64,000 nucleotides of DNA from Paracoccus sp. DMF-8 (GCF_029309835.1 NZ_JARJHL010000018.1:1-64000), one strand, 5' to 3'; positions 46,198 to 56,177 are shown, numbered from the stretch's first letter. Numbers and translations: made by a program. The notes: generated by a model from the letters alone, not told the origin.

Positions 46198-48319
46198 CGG
46201 TGCCTGCCATAACTCCGGCGAGGCCGGAAGGAAGGGCCGGCATGACGACCCGTTTCGAATATTCGGCAAGCTCTTCCGCCCCCATGGCAAAACGCTCCGT
46301 CAGCCGCTCGGCCATCTCGATGATCAGGCCGCGATTGGCTTTGTGAATCATTTGGGCTTGCTGTTCCGCAGCGGAGAGCATCTGCCGGATCCGGGCCTGT
46401 ATGGTCTCGGGCAGCGAGAAGAAGGTTTCCGGGGCCGGCTCCGCTGCAAGCCAGAGCGGGCCGGACACTCCGAGTCCGAGAGACAGCTCTTCGCGCATAA
46501 GCCACAGCATGACCTTGCCCAGATCGCTGTCGGACGGGCCACCGGCTCCTGCACTGACATCGCCCAGGATCAGTCGTTCCGCTTCCCGGCCGGCAAGATC
46601 CTTGATGCGGAGAGCATGCAATTCCGGTGCGCAGGGCTGGAAAGGATATGGAGTCATGCGGAACTGACCTTGCCCCGACGAGAGCCGGATTCCGGTAGGA
46701 TTGCCCAGAACCAAAGCAACTGTAGCAATAAAATGGCCGACCTCATGCACGGCCACCCGCATGCGCAGCGGTGCGGGGAAATCGCTCTGATCCCCGAGCA
46801 AGGCCATTCTGAGGTCATCCTCGTGGAGCGGGCGCCTGGCTGACCGGGCTGCGGTGCGGGCCATCCGTAGCGCCGCCGCGCAATCTGCCCCGGTCTTGCC
46901 CGGCACCAGAGCAGCCAGCCTGGCCAGATCGATATCCGGAAGGTCCCCGCCCAGATGCTGACGAAGGATGGTGGCCAGTTCCGGTGTGGTCGGAAATCCG
47001 ATCCGGATGTGCTGGTCGAAGCGACCGGACCGAATGACCGCCGGGTCCACCTGCTCGGGATGGTTGCAGGCCGCCACCGCGACCACGCCCTCACGACCGG
47101 CGACCCCGTCCAATTGCTCCAGCAGGGCCGCTGTCACCTTTTCGGAGTAGGAAGATCCGTGGTCGTCGCGATAGGTGCGTGTCCGGAAAGCATCGATCTC
47201 ATCGATGAACAGAACGCTCGGCGCGGATTCCTCTGCCTCGCGGAACGTGCTGTTCATCGCCTTCAGCATGGTGCCCAGATGCCCGTCTTTGTCGCGCTGC
47301 CAGATTGCATAGCTGCCTGAGACGAACGAGATACCAGCCTGATTTGCCATCGCTCGTGCCAACAGGGTCTTGCCGGTGCCCGGCTCTCCGGACAACAGCA
47401 GGCCCCGACAGATTGCGGTCCATGACAGAGTGCCCTCTGACCAGGCCTGCAGGTCTTTGACGATTTGCGCCGCAAGATCCGTTGCGGCGCCCAGTCCCAC
47501 GATGGAGGAAAGCGGCGGCACGTCCGGCGATGCGCCCTTCGGGGCGCAGAGCCGGGCAAGCGTTCGGATCGCCCCGCCTGCGGTCGGGGCGCGCATGGCC
47601 GCAACGATCTGTGCGCCGGACAGCCGGCGCAGATACTCCTCCGGAGGCAGGCGTCTTTCGATGGCCGCCATTGCGGTCGGGCTGGAGCCAACCCGCGGAT
47701 AGCACCAGGCTATCATCCAGCGGACACGGTCCCTGCCGGGCGGCACGTTCGAGATAACGAGCGGATCGAGCGCCCGGACTATTTCCGGGAGCCGGTCCAG
47801 ATCTCCCAGGAAGATCAGCTGCAAATCCTCGGCCGCCAGATGCGTGGCGCCAATTTTGTCCGGATCACGGCAGATCCGGACACGGTCCTCATGCTCATTT
47901 CCCCGCTCCGCCAGAGCCCATCCGGGGCAAAGCGCATGCATCAGCGCCGCCTCGATATCATGCGATGTGAGCGGAACCGAGACAACGGAAACCGCTGCGC
48001 GCCGCAGCATCTGCTTCAGGCGTGCCTCAGTGCCGATTGCCTCGGCCAGGGTCAGTGCCGCATAAAGCCGAGCCGGGCTCTTCGGGCGCTTCTGGTCGCG
48101 GCGAACACCGAAGCCGGGCGGGATCGGCCCGCGCCTGAAGAGACGCAGGGCCTCATCACGGATCTCGTCAACGGAACCGGTTTGCCGGGGCATGGTAGAT
48201 AAAGGCCCGACATCGTCGCCGATCTCCGAAGGTGACAGCATAAGCTGCGCTGCCGCTCGCAGCATCAGATGGGTCGGGTGGGGATGCGGAGTCGTGGGAT
48301 GGTTTGGAGGATGAGGCAT
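46190..48319 (-). CDS. AAA+ ATPase with FtsH-like M41 peptidase domain
   Basis: About 709 residues. An N-terminal region of some 280 residues has no clear family. The AAA+ module follows: SGEPGTGKTLLARAMA (Walker A, near 310), SVLFIDEIDAF (Walker B, near 367), VAVAACNHPEQVDPAVIRSGRFDQHIRIGFP (sensor and arginine-finger region). The C-terminal domain carries VHEVGHFIATVAL, an HExxH zinc site near 523, and GGPSDSDLGKVMLWL, matching the third zinc ligand region of M41 peptidases. Unlike FtsH there are no transmembrane segments at the N-terminus, so it is probably a soluble protease. The start is uncertain because no strong ribosome binding site was found. Confidence 0.8.
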   Translation of the reverse strand: MPHPPNHPTTPHPHPTHLMLRAAAQLMLSPSEIGDDVGPLSTMPRQTGSVDEIRDEALRLFRRGPIPPGFGVRRDQKRPKSPARLYAALTLAEAIGTEARLKQMLRRAAVSVVSVPLTSHDIEAALMHALCPGWALAERGNEHEDRVRICRDPDKIGATHLAAEDLQLIFLGDLDRLPEIVRALDPLVISNVPPGRDRVRWMIAWCYPRVGSSPTAMAAIERRLPPEEYLRRLSGAQIVAAMRAPTAGGAIRTLARLCAPKGASPDVPPLSSIVGLGAATDLAAQIVKDLQAWSEGTLSWTAICRGLLLSGEPGTGKTLLARAMANQAGISFVSGSYAIWQRDKDGHLGTMLKAMNSTFREAEESAPSVLFIDEIDAFRTRTYRDDHGSSYSEKVTAALLEQLDGVAGREGVVAVAACNHPEQVDPAVIRSGRFDQHIRIGFPTTPELATILRQHLGGDLPDIDLARLAALVPGKTGADCAAALRMARTAARSARRPLHEDDLRMALLGDQSDFPAPLRMRVAVHEVGHFIATVALVLGNPTGIRLSSGQGQFRMTPYPFQPCAPELHALRIKDLAGREAERLILGDVSAGAGGPSDSDLGKVMLWLMREELSLGLGVSGPLWLAAEPAPETFFSLPETIQARIRQMLSAAEQQAQMIHKANRGLIIEMAERLTERFAMGAEELAEYSKRVVMPALPSGLAGVMAGTDD

Positions 48320-49274
48320 GGGGTGGTTTCCGGTCGAGCGTATCCGTTCCGGGCAGAAATCCTGCCCGGATTTTTTGATTCTGCGAAAAATAAAAGTGAA
48401 TTGCTCCGGCCAGAGATGGAGCGCCTTCACTCACGGATTTAGGGTCGGATCCCTTGGTCCCCGGCGGGGCGTATTGTCTCTTGATCGCTGGGGCTCATTC
48501 GGTTCCTATCGCTGTTGTGCGCCAAAACACGGGCAACATATTTTACCGGCATTCGGCTGATTCTAATTCGAACATATGGTCGGATCGAACTGGTCGTCAA
48601 CAGGATTCTGGCAGATTATAAATCATAACGCCATGAAAAAGCAAACGAATTTTCAAATTCGCAAACGGGAAATCTGAAAGCGACCCATGTCGGAATTTTT
48701 CGCATACCGGCATGCGGGATATTTATCATGCGATTCCTTGATTAAATAAATGTCCCTATTCTTATTCGCATAAGGTCATACGCCATTCCCGATGATCTGC
48801 ATGCTAATTCTTGATGTATTATTTCAGGATATCATGGATTTTAAGGTGTTATTGATGTCTGCTTTTCTTGTGGAATCTGGCGCTGGCCGCAGAATTGATT
48901 GCAGGAATAGAATGCGAAAAACGAAAAAGAGGCACCTGTTTCGCATTGGCGGTCGGGCGCGAGCTGGTCCCCTTGGGCTTGCCGTCTGTGCTCGGCTTTG
49001 GAAGCCGGTTTTGTGTTTTCGCATAGGGGTCCGCCCTGCGAGCACCCAGGGCGTCGGGGAGATGGGCGAGCAACCTCGCCGCGTGGAAGGGCTCGCGCGA
49101 CGCTTCATGCGGAAGGCGCGGCCAAGGGGGGCAGCTGGTAGCACCCGGCGCGTTCGATGGCGATATTGGGATGGGTGCCAGGCGGGCTCGACGCTTCCTG
49201 TAACACCCCCATATCACCACGGAGCGGCGCCGTAACGGCTCAACCGCATGATTTCGCTTAATTAAGTTCGAAGT

Positions 49275-49459
49275 GTAACGCTGTTACGCCTGTTACACCG
49301 GGGGAATGTGTCTTTGCGTGCGCGTGTGTGTGCGTATGCGCGTATACGTATATATATAAATTTATTTCTTGTAACATATAAATAAACACCCTTTTCCTTT
49401 TGAAGAATCAAGGACTTGTGGGTGTTACGCGCCCTGTGACACTGGCGTAACAGCGTTAC
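49275..49459. repeat. Cluster of GTAAC/GTTAC motifs, two of them forming palindromes
   Basis: GTAAC or its complement GTTAC occurs seven times in 185 bases (49275, 49283, 49292, 49371, 49424, 49447, 49455). Two sets form symmetrical GTAAC-GCT-GTTAC and GTAAC-AGC-GTTAC palindromes at opposite ends of the cluster, like operator or iteron sites for a DNA-binding protein. Confidence 0.55.
49315..49357. repeat. Alternating purine-pyrimidine tract (potential Z-DNA)
   Basis: About 43 bases of almost uninterrupted TG/CG/TA steps grade from GC-rich to AT-rich (GTGCGCGTGTGTGTGCG, then GCGCGTATACGTATATATA). Such tracts favour left-handed or easily melted DNA. It lies between the GTAAC/GTTAC clusters. 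Confidence 0.7.
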
Positions 49460-49681
49460 ATCATTGATATTTCGCGGATTTCCTACCTTAACGCCATGAG
49501 TGGTCGGGAGAAAGCCTCACCTGCGCCCTTGGGGGTGGCGCGTGTCTCGGGCCGCCATGGCACAATCGGCTTCGGGTTTTCGCAAACCGAGGTTATCCAC
49601 ATTCTTGGCGGCTGGCATGATTGCCGTATTGGGCGAGCCCTTGTATGATGTTGGAAATAGGCCAGAAATCGGAAATACTTT

Positions 49682-51252
49682 ATGACGGACGGGCAGAAGA
49701 AGAAGCTGGAACAGCAGCTCTGGGCCATTGCCAACACGCTGCGGGGCAAGATGGGCGCGGACGAGTTCCGCGACTACATCCTGGGCTTCATCTTCTACAA
49801 ATACCTGTCCGAACGGATGCATCTCTACGCAAACCGCATCCTGTCCGAGGGGCTGGACGAGGGCGAGACCGCGCCGGACTATGCGACCGTCAAGGAAGAC
49901 AGCATCAATGGCATGGACATCATCGCTGCGGTGCGCGAGGCCTCTGTCGAGGCGCTCGGCTATTTCCTGAAGCCGGGCGAGCTGTTCAGCGACATTGCCC
50001 GCCGTGGCGAACGTGGCGAGTTCATCCTGGGCCAGCTGACCCGGATCCTTGCCAATGTCGAACGCCTGACCATGGGCGCGGCGTCCGAAGAGGATTTCGG
50101 CCATCTGTTCGAGGATATGGATCTGACCTCGACCAAGCTTGGCCGCACCGAAGAGGCCAAGAACGACCTGATCGCCAAGGTGCTGGTGCATCTGGACGCC
50201 ATCGACTTCCGCCTGGATGACGCGGATGCCGACATCCTGGGCGACGCCTACGAATACCTGATCGGCCAGTTCGCCAGCGGCGCCGGCAAGAAGGCGGGCG
50301 AGTTCTACACCCCGCAGGAGGTTTCCACGATCCTTGCCCGGATCGTCACCACCGGCAAGACCCGGCTGAAGTCGGTCTATGATCCCACCTGCGGCTCCGG
50401 CTCGCTGCTGCTGCGGGTCGCCAAGGAGGTGAACGAGGTCGCGGATTTCTTCGGGCAGGAGATGAACCGCACCACCTACAACCTGGCGCGGATGAACATG
50501 ATCCTGCACGGGGTCCGTTACAGCCGCTTCGACATCCGGCAGGAGGACACACTGGAACACCCCCAGCATGAGGGGCAGCTTTTCGAGGCCATCGTCGCCA
50601 ACCCGCCGTTTTCCGCGAAATGGTCGGCGCGGCCGATCTTCCTGCAGGATGACCGTTTCGCGCCCTGCGGCGGCTGGCGCCGGCGTCCAAGGCGGATTTC
50701 GCCTTTGTGCAGCACATGCTGGCGCATCTGGACGACAACGGCACCATGGCGGTGGTGTTGCCGCATGGAGCCCTGTTCCGGGGCGGGGCCGAAGGCGCGA
50801 TCCGCGAGTTCATCATCCGCGAAAAGAACTGGCTGGATGCGGTGATCGGTCTGCCGGCGAATATCTTCTATGGCACCGGCATTCCCACCTGCATTATGGT
50901 GTTCAAGAAATGCCGCGAGACGGATGAGGTGCTGTTCGTCGATGCGTCCTCCTGTTTCGAGAAGGCCAAGAACCAGAATTACCTACGCGAGCGCGATATC
51001 GACCGCATCGTCGAGGCCTACCGTTCCAGGGCCGGGAGCCGCGCTTGTGCCCATAACGCGCCTCGGTCCGAGATTCAGGGAACGACTGGAACCTGGAACA
51101 TCCCGCGGTATGTGGAGACCTTCCAGGTAGAGGCGCCGATCGACCTGGCCGCGGTGACGGCGGATCTGAAGGCGGTCGATGCGGAGATGGAGGGCGTCGA
51201 CGCGAAGCTACGTGCCTTCTGCGCCGAGCTGGGGCTGGAGAGCCCGGTATGA
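49682..51252 (+). pseudogene. hsdM: Type I restriction-modification methyltransferase subunit, frameshifted
   Basis: N-terminal HsdM domain (WAIANTLRGKMGADEFRDYILGFIFYKYLSERM), the AdoMet motif AGEFYTPQEVS...VYDPTCGSGSLLL near residue 235, and the catalytic VANPPFSAKWSA (NPPF) near residue 305. Just after, near 50670, one base appears missing: APCG ends frame one, and LAPASKADFAFVQHMLAHLDDNG continues in another frame to 51252. Further on, the expected NDWNLNIPRY motif reads GTTGTWNIPRY because of two compensating one-base shifts around 51081-51100. These are either real decay or sequencing errors. If real, no full-length methyltransferase is made. Confidence 0.85.
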
Positions 51253-52421
51253 GCGGGACGGTGCCGCAGCTGCGGTTTCCGGAATTTCAGGGGAGTTGGA
51301 AAGCCGGTCATGCTGGGGACGCCTTCGCGAAAAGCACAGCAAAGGGATCTGCTGGTCTTCCCGTCTATTCGGTGACGATGGATCGGGGGCTTGTTCGTCG
51401 GGACAGCATGGAACGCCATATGGCTGACGACGCGGCGGACGGCAGCAACCTGCGGGCCGAGCCGAATGACATCGTTTATAACACTATGCGCATGTGGCAG
51501 GGGGCAGCGGGTGTTGCGGATACGGCATGCATGGTCAGCCCCGCTTATGTGGTCCTGCGGCCGAAACAAGGCACCGTATCCGCCTTCTTCATCCAACGCT
51601 TCGGCAACAGCAAAATGCTGCATTCTTTATGGGCCTATTCCCATGGGCTCACTAGTGATCGCCTACGCCTTTACTTCGATGACTTTGCGCAAATTCCTGT
51701 TCGCCTTCCCTCATCTGCCGAACAACACAAGATTGCCGATTTCCTCGGCACGGCGGACGCCAAGTTAGACGCCCTGCGGCGGAAGAAATCCGGGCTTGAG
51801 GCGTTCAAATCCGGCCTGATGCAGCGCCTGTTTTCCCAGGAGCTTCGCTTTACCCGTGACGATGGGACGGAGTTTCCGGAGTGGGATCAGGTGTCATTTG
51901 CTGAAATTGCAGAGCGTTCTTCTGATAAGCTCGACCCGCGTAACGTCCACGAAGGAATGCCGGTCATTGACCTGGAAAACATCGAATCCGGAACAGGCTG
52001 GATCATTCACGCTGGCCAGTCGGATGAAAGCGCCAGCCTGAAATCGGTCTTCCGGACAGGGGAGGTGCTGTTCGGAAAATTGCGTCCCTACTTGCGTAAA
52101 TTTGCGCAACCCGATTTCGAAGGCTGCTGTTCCTCCGAAATCTGGGTCTTGCGTGGAAAGCGCGTGAGTAATGATTTCCTGTTCCATCTGATCCAGAGTA
52201 GCAGGTTCATGGAACTGGCAACAATCTCGTCCGGATCGAAGATGCCTCGGGCGGATTGGTCGATCATTTCCAGTGCGGAATTTGATGTTCCCCACCCCGA
52301 CGAGCAACGCAAGATCGCCGATGCCCTCTCGGCTATGGACGCCAAGATCGCCGCCGTTGCCAACCAGATCACCCATATGGAGACCTTCAAGAAGGGCCTG
52401 CTGCAACAGATGTTCGTGTGA
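51249..52421 (+). CDS. hsdS: Type I restriction-modification specificity subunit
   Basis: 390 residues with the usual two target-recognition domains separated by helical spacers. TRD1 (residues 1-150) ends before IPVRLPSSAEQHKIADFLGTADAKLDALRRKKSGLEAFKSGLMQRLFS, and TRD2 (about 200-335) ends before PHPDEQRKIADALSAMDAKIAAVANQITHMETFKKGLLQQMFV, the matching second spacer. The two spacers are clear repeats of each other. It sets the DNA sequence recognised by the HsdM/HsdR complex. It starts inside the hsdM stop. Confidence 0.92.
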   Translation: MSGTVPQLRFPEFQGSWKAGHAGDAFAKSTAKGSAGLPVYSVTMDRGLVRRDSMERHMADDAADGSNLRAEPNDIVYNTMRMWQGAAGVADTACMVSPAYVVLRPKQGTVSAFFIQRFGNSKMLHSLWAYSHGLTSDRLRLYFDDFAQIPVRLPSSAEQHKIADFLGTADAKLDALRRKKSGLEAFKSGLMQRLFSQELRFTRDDGTEFPEWDQVSFAEIAERSSDKLDPRNVHEGMPVIDLENIESGTGWIIHAGQSDESASLKSVFRTGEVLFGKLRPYLRKFAQPDFEGCCSSEIWVLRGKRVSNDFLFHLIQSSRFMELATISSGSKMPRADWSIISSAEFDVPHPDEQRKIADALSAMDAKIAAVANQITHMETFKKGLLQQMFV

Positions 52422-53134
52422 GCGCCATGGATTACATCAAGGAAAATTTCGATATTTCCGACCATCAGCGCCGGGTTTCGCTCTGGGCGCTCGACAACTT
52501 TGGGCGCGCTGTCCGGTATGATGAGGTGGATGGGGCCAAGATCGACAACCCCGTTGAAATCGCTTCGAAGTTTCAGGCAAGCCCTGAACAGGCTTGCGAT
52601 CTCTGGGCTCGGATGATCCGTCACGCTTATTCGCGGCATTCGGTCTTCAATGGCGATGTCATGGTGATGAAAGAGTCCGGCAAGGTATATCAGAAAGATT
52701 TCGACCGTTTCGAACCGGCGGCGGGCGAGGTGATCACCGGCGAGATCATCGAATTGTGGCCCCGGTTCAATGGTCAGCCCGTTGTCCTGTGCCTTTTTGA
52801 AGGGATGAACCCCAGGGACGGCCTGTTGGTCCTTGATGAGGATCCGGAAGCCGCCGCTCTCCTGCGGCAGATCAGTGACGATTCAATCCGTCGGATTCTT
52901 CTCGCCATTCGTGAAGGCCGGGATCGGTCATATGACTTCTGGCTTCGGGCTCTGTGCGATGCAGAGCCGCTCACCGAGGAACGGATCGCCGCTATCCGGA
53001 AGGAATTCGACCATTCTGGCTCAGCTCGCGACCTGATTGCGATGATCAGATCCTGTCAGGAAGGCAGATGGCGCATAAGCCCGATCGGCGCGGCCTACGT
53101 CCGCCAGAAGCTAGAAGCCATCAAGGCGGCATGA
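52418..53134 (+). CDS. Uncharacterised gene within the hsd operon
   Basis: About 238 residues from the GTG overlapping the hsdS stop (GTGA); an ATG nine bases on is equally possible. It opens DYIKENFDISDHQRRVSLWALDNFGRAVRYDEVDG and contains NPVEIASKFQASPEQACDLWARMIRHAYSRHSVF, with an acidic beta-rich middle. No known restriction, antirestriction or methylase motif was recognised. Being translationally coupled between hsdS and hsdR, it is probably an accessory or regulatory part of this system. Confidence 0.65.
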   Translation: MSAMDYIKENFDISDHQRRVSLWALDNFGRAVRYDEVDGAKIDNPVEIASKFQASPEQACDLWARMIRHAYSRHSVFNGDVMVMKESGKVYQKDFDRFEPAAGEVITGEIIELWPRFNGQPVVLCLFEGMNPRDGLLVLDEDPEAAALLRQISDDSIRRILLAIREGRDRSYDFWLRALCDAEPLTEERIAAIRKEFDHSGSARDLIAMIRSCQEGRWRISPIGAAYVRQKLEAIKAA

Positions 53135-53258
53135 TGATCCCCGCCGCTTCGTCACAACGCAGTTGTCGGCGATCCCATGACAACTGCCAATCCTCGGACG
53201 GGCAACCTGTAACGATCCTCGCAAGTTCGCCCCGCTGCCAGAATGAGTGTTTGATCCC

Positions 53259-56177
53259 ATGGCTGTCGAGACCGAAGCCCAGCTTGAATCCGCCCTCGTC
53301 GCCCGCCTGCAGGGCAAGGGCTGGGAACAGGTCTCTCTGCCCTCCGAAGCGGCGCTCTGGGCCAACCTGCGCGCCCAGCTCGGAACCCAGAACGGCACGA
53401 CCTTTTCGGATGAAGAGTTCGCCCGCATCCGCAACCACTTGGAAAAGGGCTCGGTCTTCGAGAAGGCCGAAACGCTGCGGGGCCGGTTCCGGCTGGATCG
53501 CGACGATGGCACCAGCTTCTATGTCCAGTTCCTGAACTCGGAACATTGGTGTCGGAATCGCTATCAGGTAGCGACCCAGATCGGCATCGAGGGGCGGCGC
53601 AAGAACCGCTATGACGTGACGCTGCTGGTGAACGGACTGCCGCTCTGCCAGATCGAGTTGAAACGGCGCGGGGTCGAGCTGAAAACCGCCTTCGACCAGA
53701 TCAACCGCTATCAGAAAGACAGCTACGCCGCGGCGGGCGGGCTGTTTATGTTCACCCAGATCTTTGTCATCTCGAACGGGGTGAACACCCGCTATTACGC
53801 CAACAACCGGCATCAGAGCTTCAAGCGGACCTTCACCTGGTCCGACACCGACAACAAGGCGATCAACCGGCTGGAAGCCTTTGCCGACATCTTCCTGGAA
53901 AAGTGCCACCTGTCGAAGATGATCGCCAAATACGTAGTGCTGCACCAGAGCGACCAGGTGCTGATGGTGCTGCGCCCCTATCAGTATTTCGCGGCGGAAA
54001 AGATCCTGGAACGGGTGCAGCTGCGGCAGGGCAACGGCTATGTCTGGCACACCACCGGATCGGGCAAGACGCTGACCAGCTTCAAGGCGGCGCAGAATCT
54101 GGTCGCGCTGCCCAAGGTCGACAAGGTGGTCTTCGTGGTGGACCGGGCCGATCTGGACTATCAGACCACCAAGGAGTTCAACCACTTCGAGCCCGGCTCG
54201 GTCGACGGCACCGACAATACCCGGCAACTGGTCAAGCAGCTGACCGACCCGACCAAACGGCTGGTCATCACCACCATCCAGAAGCTAAACACGGCCATTT
54301 CCCGCGACCGGTGGGCGCTGGAACTGGAAAACATCGGTGCCGGGCGGGTGGTGTTTATCTTTGACGAATGCCATCGCAGCCAGTTCGGTGAGGCGCATCG
54401 CAAGATCGTGGACTTCTTCCCCAAGGCGCAGCTTTTCGGCTTCACCGGCACGCCGATCTTCGTCGATAACGCTATCGACGGGCGCACCACCAAAAGCCTG
54501 TTCGATGAACAGCTGCATTCCTGTGTCATCACCGACGCCATCCGGGACGAGAACGTGCTGCGCTTCTCGGTCGAATACCTCGGCCCGGCCGATCAGCATG
54601 TGCCCGCCAGCGGTGATGCCAAGGCGGACAAGCGCAACAAGGCGGCACTGGCCCAACTGCATGCCAGCCGGGATTATCTGGAACACCCGGACCGCATAGC
54701 CGCCGTGGCGAACTGGATCATCGACAACCACGACCGCAAGACCCGGGGCCGCCAGTTCGCCGCCATCATGGCGGTGGGCTCGGTTGACGGGCTGATCGCG
54801 TATTACGAGGCCTTCGAGCAGGCCCGTCAGGCCGGACGGCATGACCTGAAGATCGCCACCATCTTCACCTATGCGGCCAATGAGGCGGATCCGGACGCAG
54901 ACGGGCTGCTGCCCGATACCAATTTCCCGGACGGGGCGCCCACCACGGCGCAGTTGCCCCGGCGGGACGCGCTGGCCCGTTTCGTCGCGCATTACAACGC
55001 CGCCTACGGCACGAATGAATCCGTGATGGATGGCAAGGGCTTCTATACCTATTACCGGGCCCTGGCGAAGCGGGTGAAATCGCGCGATCAGAAGCCATTC
55101 GACCCGGCGCAAGGCATCGACATCCTGCTTGTGGTGAACATGTTCCTGACCGGCTTTGATGCCAAGACGGTCAACACCCTCTATGCGGACAAGAACCTGC
55201 GCTATCATGGGCTGATCCAGGCCTTTTCCCGCACCAACAGAATCCTCAACGCCGAGAAATCCCAGGGCAACATCGTCTGCTTTCGTGACCTGAAAGAATC
55301 CACCGACGAGGCCATCGCGCTTTTCGCGGACAAGAACGCCCGTGAGACCATCCTGATCGGCACCTATGAGGAGCAGCTGGCAAAGGCCCGCGATGCGGTG
55401 ACGGATCTGGTGGTAATCACGCCGACGCCGGATGCGGTTGATGCCTTGCCCCATGAGGAGGCACAGGCCGAGTTCGTCAAGGCCTTCCGCAAGCTGCTGC
55501 GATTGCGCAACGTGCTGGCCAGCTATTCCGAATTCGACCCGGCACATCTGCCGCTGGCCGAGCAGGAATACGAGGAGTTCAAAAGCAAGTATCTGGATCT
55601 GGCACAACGTGGCCAGGGCGGTGGTGGCGAAGAAGAGACCCCGGACCCGCTCGCCGGCATCGACTTCGAGCTGGAACTTTTGCGCCGAGACGACATCAAT
55701 GTCGCCTATATCCTGGCGCTCCTGCTGGCGCTGAACGGTGCGGTGCAGGAGAGCGGCGCGAGCAGCCGCAAGGCCAAGGCACAGCGCAAGCGGATCTTTG
55801 ATCTACTGATGTCCGAGGTCCAGCTTCGGGGCAAGCGTGAGTTGATTGAGGCCTTCATCGACCAGAAGATGCCGATGCTCGGACCGGACGATGATGTCCG
55901 AGTCGCGTTCCGGTCATTCTGGGAGGAGGAGCGCGCCAAGGCCTATGCCGGGCTGATCGAGCGGGAAAACCTAGAGCCGGAAGCCTTCGAGGCACTGCAC
56001 CGTGATATTTTGTTCAGCGGCAAGCAGCCCCTGGCGGATGAGGTGGTTGCCGCAATGCGGGTGAAGCCGAACATCCTTAAACGGAAGGCCGCAGTGGAGC
56101 GGGTGTTGCAGGGAATTGAGGAGCTGATCAGCACCTTTGATGAGGGGGTGGGCGATATGGGAGACGAGGCGGACTAA
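53259..56177 (+). CDS. hsdR: Type I restriction endonuclease subunit
   Basis: About 972 residues. The N-terminal nuclease domain has DVTLLVNGLPLCQIELKRRG (Asp...Glu-x-Lys). The translocase motor has WHTTGSGKTLTSFKAA (Walker A, near residue 268), VFIFDECHRSQFGEAHR (motif II), LFGFTGTPIF (motif III) and VNMFLTGFDAKTVNTLYADKNLRYHGLIQAFSRTNR (motifs V-VI). The helical C-terminal domain binds the methylase core. It cuts unmodified DNA after translocation when complexed with HsdM2S. The ATG at 53259 begins MAVETEAQLE; a GTG four codons earlier is possible. It appears intact although hsdM is not. Confidence 0.93.
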   Translation: MAVETEAQLESALVARLQGKGWEQVSLPSEAALWANLRAQLGTQNGTTFSDEEFARIRNHLEKGSVFEKAETLRGRFRLDRDDGTSFYVQFLNSEHWCRNRYQVATQIGIEGRRKNRYDVTLLVNGLPLCQIELKRRGVELKTAFDQINRYQKDSYAAAGGLFMFTQIFVISNGVNTRYYANNRHQSFKRTFTWSDTDNKAINRLEAFADIFLEKCHLSKMIAKYVVLHQSDQVLMVLRPYQYFAAEKILERVQLRQGNGYVWHTTGSGKTLTSFKAAQNLVALPKVDKVVFVVDRADLDYQTTKEFNHFEPGSVDGTDNTRQLVKQLTDPTKRLVITTIQKLNTAISRDRWALELENIGAGRVVFIFDECHRSQFGEAHRKIVDFFPKAQLFGFTGTPIFVDNAIDGRTTKSLFDEQLHSCVITDAIRDENVLRFSVEYLGPADQHVPASGDAKADKRNKAALAQLHASRDYLEHPDRIAAVANWIIDNHDRKTRGRQFAAIMAVGSVDGLIAYYEAFEQARQAGRHDLKIATIFTYAANEADPDADGLLPDTNFPDGAPTTAQLPRRDALARFVAHYNAAYGTNESVMDGKGFYTYYRALAKRVKSRDQKPFDPAQGIDILLVVNMFLTGFDAKTVNTLYADKNLRYHGLIQAFSRTNRILNAEKSQGNIVCFRDLKESTDEAIALFADKNARETILIGTYEEQLAKARDAVTDLVVITPTPDAVDALPHEEAQAEFVKAFRKLLRLRNVLASYSEFDPAHLPLAEQEYEEFKSKYLDLAQRGQGGGGEEETPDPLAGIDFELELLRRDDINVAYILALLLALNGAVQESGASSRKAKAQRKRIFDLLMSEVQLRGKRELIEAFIDQKMPMLGPDDDVRVAFRSFWEEERAKAYAGLIERENLEPEAFEALHRDILFSGKQPLADEVVAAMRVKPNILKRKAAVERVLQGIEELISTFDEGVGDMGDEAD

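Larger units (their letters stand above)
48320..49681. other. 1.36-kb AT-rich intergenic block with short repeats
   Basis: No gene is convincingly supported between the AAA+ gene and hsdM; an open frame at 48792-49235 has atypical composition. The block is clearly richer in A and T than its surroundings. It contains four copies of TTCGCAT (48699, 48775, 48940, 49018) and one on the reverse strand (48912), a long alternating purine-pyrimidine tract and a cluster of GTAAC/GTTAC motifs. It may hold a replication or transfer origin, regulatory sites or an unrecognised RNA. Confidence 0.5.

Noticed and set aside
48792..49235. 147-codon open frame in the AT-rich block
   Set aside because: No convincing ribosome binding site, a low-complexity Arg/Gly-rich C-terminus and no recognisable domain; more likely chance.
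49275..49459. CRISPR array
   Set aside because: The repeats are five-base motifs at irregular distances, not 25-40 base repeats with uniform spacers, and no cas genes lie nearby.
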